Position numbers and translations under genes: made by a program
NCBI RefSeq assembly: GCF_910591885.1
Contig: NC_063274.1
Location: 14,902,164-14,966,163 of the forward strand
DNA: 64,000 bases
From: Bombus terrestris
Lineage: Eukaryota; Arthropoda; Insecta; Hymenoptera; Apidae
Direction: 5' to 3'
The notes under the pieces: generated by a model
Seen by the model: only the letters and a program-made list of their open reading frames with translations
What the model was told of the DNA's origin: nothing
Database searches by the model: none
Part shown: piece after piece, positions 60,901 through 64,000 of the stretch
Layout: every line of letters starts with the position of its first letter
Position numbering within the stretch: position 1 is the first letter of the stretch

Positions 60901-63900
60901 TTCTGTAATTACATGTTTCGTGTATAATGTATGATATTATGTAGTAGGTTCAAATTAAATTATTTTGTAGAAAATCATCTTTGTGCTCATTGCCATAATA
61001 TTAATCTATTAATGATGTTATTAATATAAATATTCTCTTAATACCATTTATTTTTTAAAGCACTCTATTTTAACTGCTATTTCAAACGATAACTGTTATC
61101 TTTGTTTACCTCACCTGTGTCACTGTTATTTCCGTCTTCTGCTTTTAGTTTCTTTCTTTTTCTAGCTATACTTTTGTACTCGTTATTATCGCTACATCAC
61201 TTACAGGAAGTGAAATTCAAAAAGTACTAGTCTTATAAATATTAGTTCCAAGTAAGGATAGTTTTTTGTTAATAATTTTCATTTCGATAATCGCAATTTC
61301 CAATAGTGAACAACGATATATGTAATCTATAATTTTAATTTCTTGCGTGTAAACGAAATTAGAGATTAGATATCATGATCTACGAGCAAAGTTCGAATAA
61401 ACTTCCTCCATTTTATAGACGTATAAGATCTACTTCTCATTCACGAGCAGAGCTGTTAACTCAGAGAACATCTGTACATGTAGTTGCAGTAAACTTGGAT
61501 TTCTCTGTCGTTAGCGAGTAATAATTTGCGAGTGGAAATGTATATATGCACAAATAAGAGATAAATGTTTAACGTTATTACAATCGTAGTGCTTGATGAA
61601 ACGAAGGAGGAACGAATTTCGCTGTTAAATATGGTATACATACGTTTTCGCAGGATTCTCGTCACAACGTTGAATTTATTTGCTTGACTCAAGATTTCCA
61701 CTGAGGTCTCTTTGTTTACCCAGTTTCACAAAATAGTCTATATTAGTCTACGTGATCGCAGTAACTGTATTGTGCCCGAGGTGAATAATGTTAATATGAC
61801 GCAATCGGATTTTAACTTGCTGTAGGTACAACCGCGATTCATTTTATGGATAAAAAATTAATGATATAGGAATATTTCTTGGAAATGAAGCTTGACTCAG
61901 AAAAAAAGAATTGTATACAAGTCCCAGTTTTTTCCGCAAAACTTTTCCAGTATATTTTATAAGCAAGGTGAAGAGAAGAATGCTACATTGTATTTGTATT
62001 TATATTTATTACCTCTTGGCTTTCGGCTTCGACAAGCTCCCGATTTTATGCATGACTCCTTACAAATTCTATATAATTGCCTTCCTTACATTATACTTAT
62101 TCTAATCTTACTCTTTACTTATCGCTATATAAACCTTAACTAATCATTTAAACAATTAATTTAATCAATTCTAAATTCTTAGTAACCTTCTGACAATTAT
62201 ACTGTGATCTGATTCTCATTTTGTTTCTTGGCCACTAAAATCATCAGATATCTCACCAATGGATTTTCATTTGTGAGAAACTGTGATAGAAAAAGTTTGT
62301 GAAACACAAATTAATACGTATCAAGAGTTAATGCAAAGAATTACTATTTATTATATTTATTATATATATTTATTATATTCGTATATTTACGCAATTAAGG
62401 ACAGTTTTCTTTCCATTTCCCAACAAGAAATTGGTAATACAATAGACTATATTTCCCATAGATGCCAATTTTGCATTCTTAATAACAGGCTACGATTTGA
62501 AATGGTATTATAATGCGAACCGATAATCAACTCCCATGTGATATTGAAGAAGAAAGTATTCCATTGTTGTTTCATATTTTTATTGTAACCTTCTAACGAA
62601 GCATTTAGGAGCAGGAGTTTATAAAATATTTTTTTCTTATTTTTGGTTATAGACTACACCGGTAAAGTTTTGCGGGAAGGTACTGAAATAGCCTGTACGT
62701 GTTTAGAAAAACATCTTTGCTGGAAACTTGGTTGGAGAATTTGTAAAACTATTCTGTAAGAACAATTTTTTGGTAACTTTAACTTGTTGTGAAATATTCC
62801 ATCGTTTCCAACTAAACGAAATGCCCTGTATACCTACGTAACTTTGTTAGTGAACAATACGTATATGTCGAATATTTTTATCAAACTGCAAGTCAGCTAT
62901 TTCGAACGGTGTTGATAATTTGATTTTATTATATATATTTAACAGCGGAGGTCATTAGCAAAGCAGCACAGTTAACAGTCTATAATTTTAAATACAATTT
63001 TGTAGATATCAGGAATTGAAGAAGGTTCAGCAGATTTTGGCTAGAATCCAACAATTTGATAATATCATTAGACGCTTTAGTAGTTCTCCTAGTTTTAAGT
63101 CTGCTATATTGTAGTATATAATATACAATTACTTTAACATGAAATTGTGTATCAAGAAAAAGTGATTGTACGATTACGCAACTATCTGGAATGTAATCTT
63201 AAGGTAATATTTGTTCCCTTATTAGAAATTAGGATATTGGTTGGTATCTATGGACAACGACAAAAGCTTTATGTGAAGAGTGTTCGACTGAATATTTCTT
63301 AGATAATGTGTCGTCAGGCTGCTCCTCATTATCGGTTAATAGTGCAATGATAGTAAGTGTGCTTCTCTGAGACTGGTACCAGCACCATTGTGCGACGCAA
63401 ATGTTGAGTCATCACGACTGAAAATATCGTAATTACACCGACCGTTTACACATGTATATTTTCTCCTTGACTGTATGCAGTGTACCTGCAAATCGTGACG
63501 TGTCCAGAACATTCGAGCTTGAACTGCATGATTTGCTCGCGGAAAGAATAAAGTAATGCATTCGCGACCATTTCAACTCGCTTCCTTTAAATTGTGATTA
63601 TTTCCATTTTTATCGGAGTTATATTTGAAAGTCGTAGTTCGAAATTTTAATAAAAGAACGTTATTCGGACAGAATGAGGTATTTCCATTTCTTCGGCGTT
63701 TAATTAAAGTTTTACGAAGTAATACGAATAATCCTTCTTCCTTTAATTTTCTAATTTTACGGATAACGGAATTATAAGTACTTAGATGCTGAATCATTGC
63801 ATAGTAATAATATGCTTTGATTCGGTAACGTAATATTGCGAATTAACTTTCGTTAAAATAAAAAAATTTTGATTAATTATTCAAACGAAGGAAAGGTATG

Positions 63901-64000
63901 ATTTCTCCGAAGAGGCTTCCAATTATTTCAATATTTTGATTATTCGTTTTTGATTATTCGTTTAAACACTCAGAAGCTTTATTGTATACGATGACTGTCA
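60901..64000. other. Intergenic AT-rich DNA to the right edge
   Basis: I see no gene. A somewhat GC-richer patch at 63300-63580 contains an AP-1-type TGAGTCA (about 63405) and a perfect CTGGTACCAG palindrome at 63373-63382. A TA-rich run occurs at about 62345-62385. Confidence 0.4.

Overview
The window is AT-rich insect DNA and almost certainly comes from a hymenopteran, most likely a bee. Two protein-coding genes can be recognised, both on the minus strand and both split by introns. The open frames elsewhere are short and do not look like genes.

The main content is one complete gene for icarapin (venom allergen Api m 10 of honeybee). Its four coding exons lie at 56796-56862, 23224-23433, 4809-4924 and 2874-3173. 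All splice sites are canonical GT-AG, phases agree across every junction, and the 693-nt reading frame encodes a secreted protein of 230 residues with three N-glycosylation sequons. The coding sequence is spread over about 54 kb because intron 1 is about 33.4 kb and intron 2 about 18.3 kb; intron 3 is about 1.6 kb. About 80 percent of the window is therefore icarapin intron. At the left edge (195-393, minus) is the first coding exon of syntaxin-5 (Syx5), the Golgi Qa-SNARE; the rest of that gene lies off the window.

Layout: 1-194 Syx5 intron; 195-393 Syx5 exon 1; 394-2873 Syx5 5' flank and icarapin 3' flank; 2874-56862 icarapin; 56863-57180 icarapin 5' UTR and promoter region with two CACGTG E-boxes; 57181-64000 intergenic DNA with no convincing protein gene.

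The introns hold short TTAA-bounded elements (5262-5561, 9816-10097, 18714-18971, 19094-19354, 24832-25128). They have terminal inverted repeats and unequally spaced subterminal repeats, the end layout of piggyBac transposons, but no transposase. Also present are a 30-bp minisatellite (9253-9462), a 186-bp tandem duplication (40388-40751), a 36-bp degenerate repeat (20870-21003), TA and CT microsatellites, homopurine tracts, a 17-bp perfect hairpin (39553-39605) and a GC-rich segment near 48.7-49.0 kb that could fold into a compact structured RNA. Blocks richer in GC stand out from the AT-rich background and are the best places to look for conserved regulatory DNA. No tRNA, rRNA, CRISPR array or prokaryotic feature was seen.
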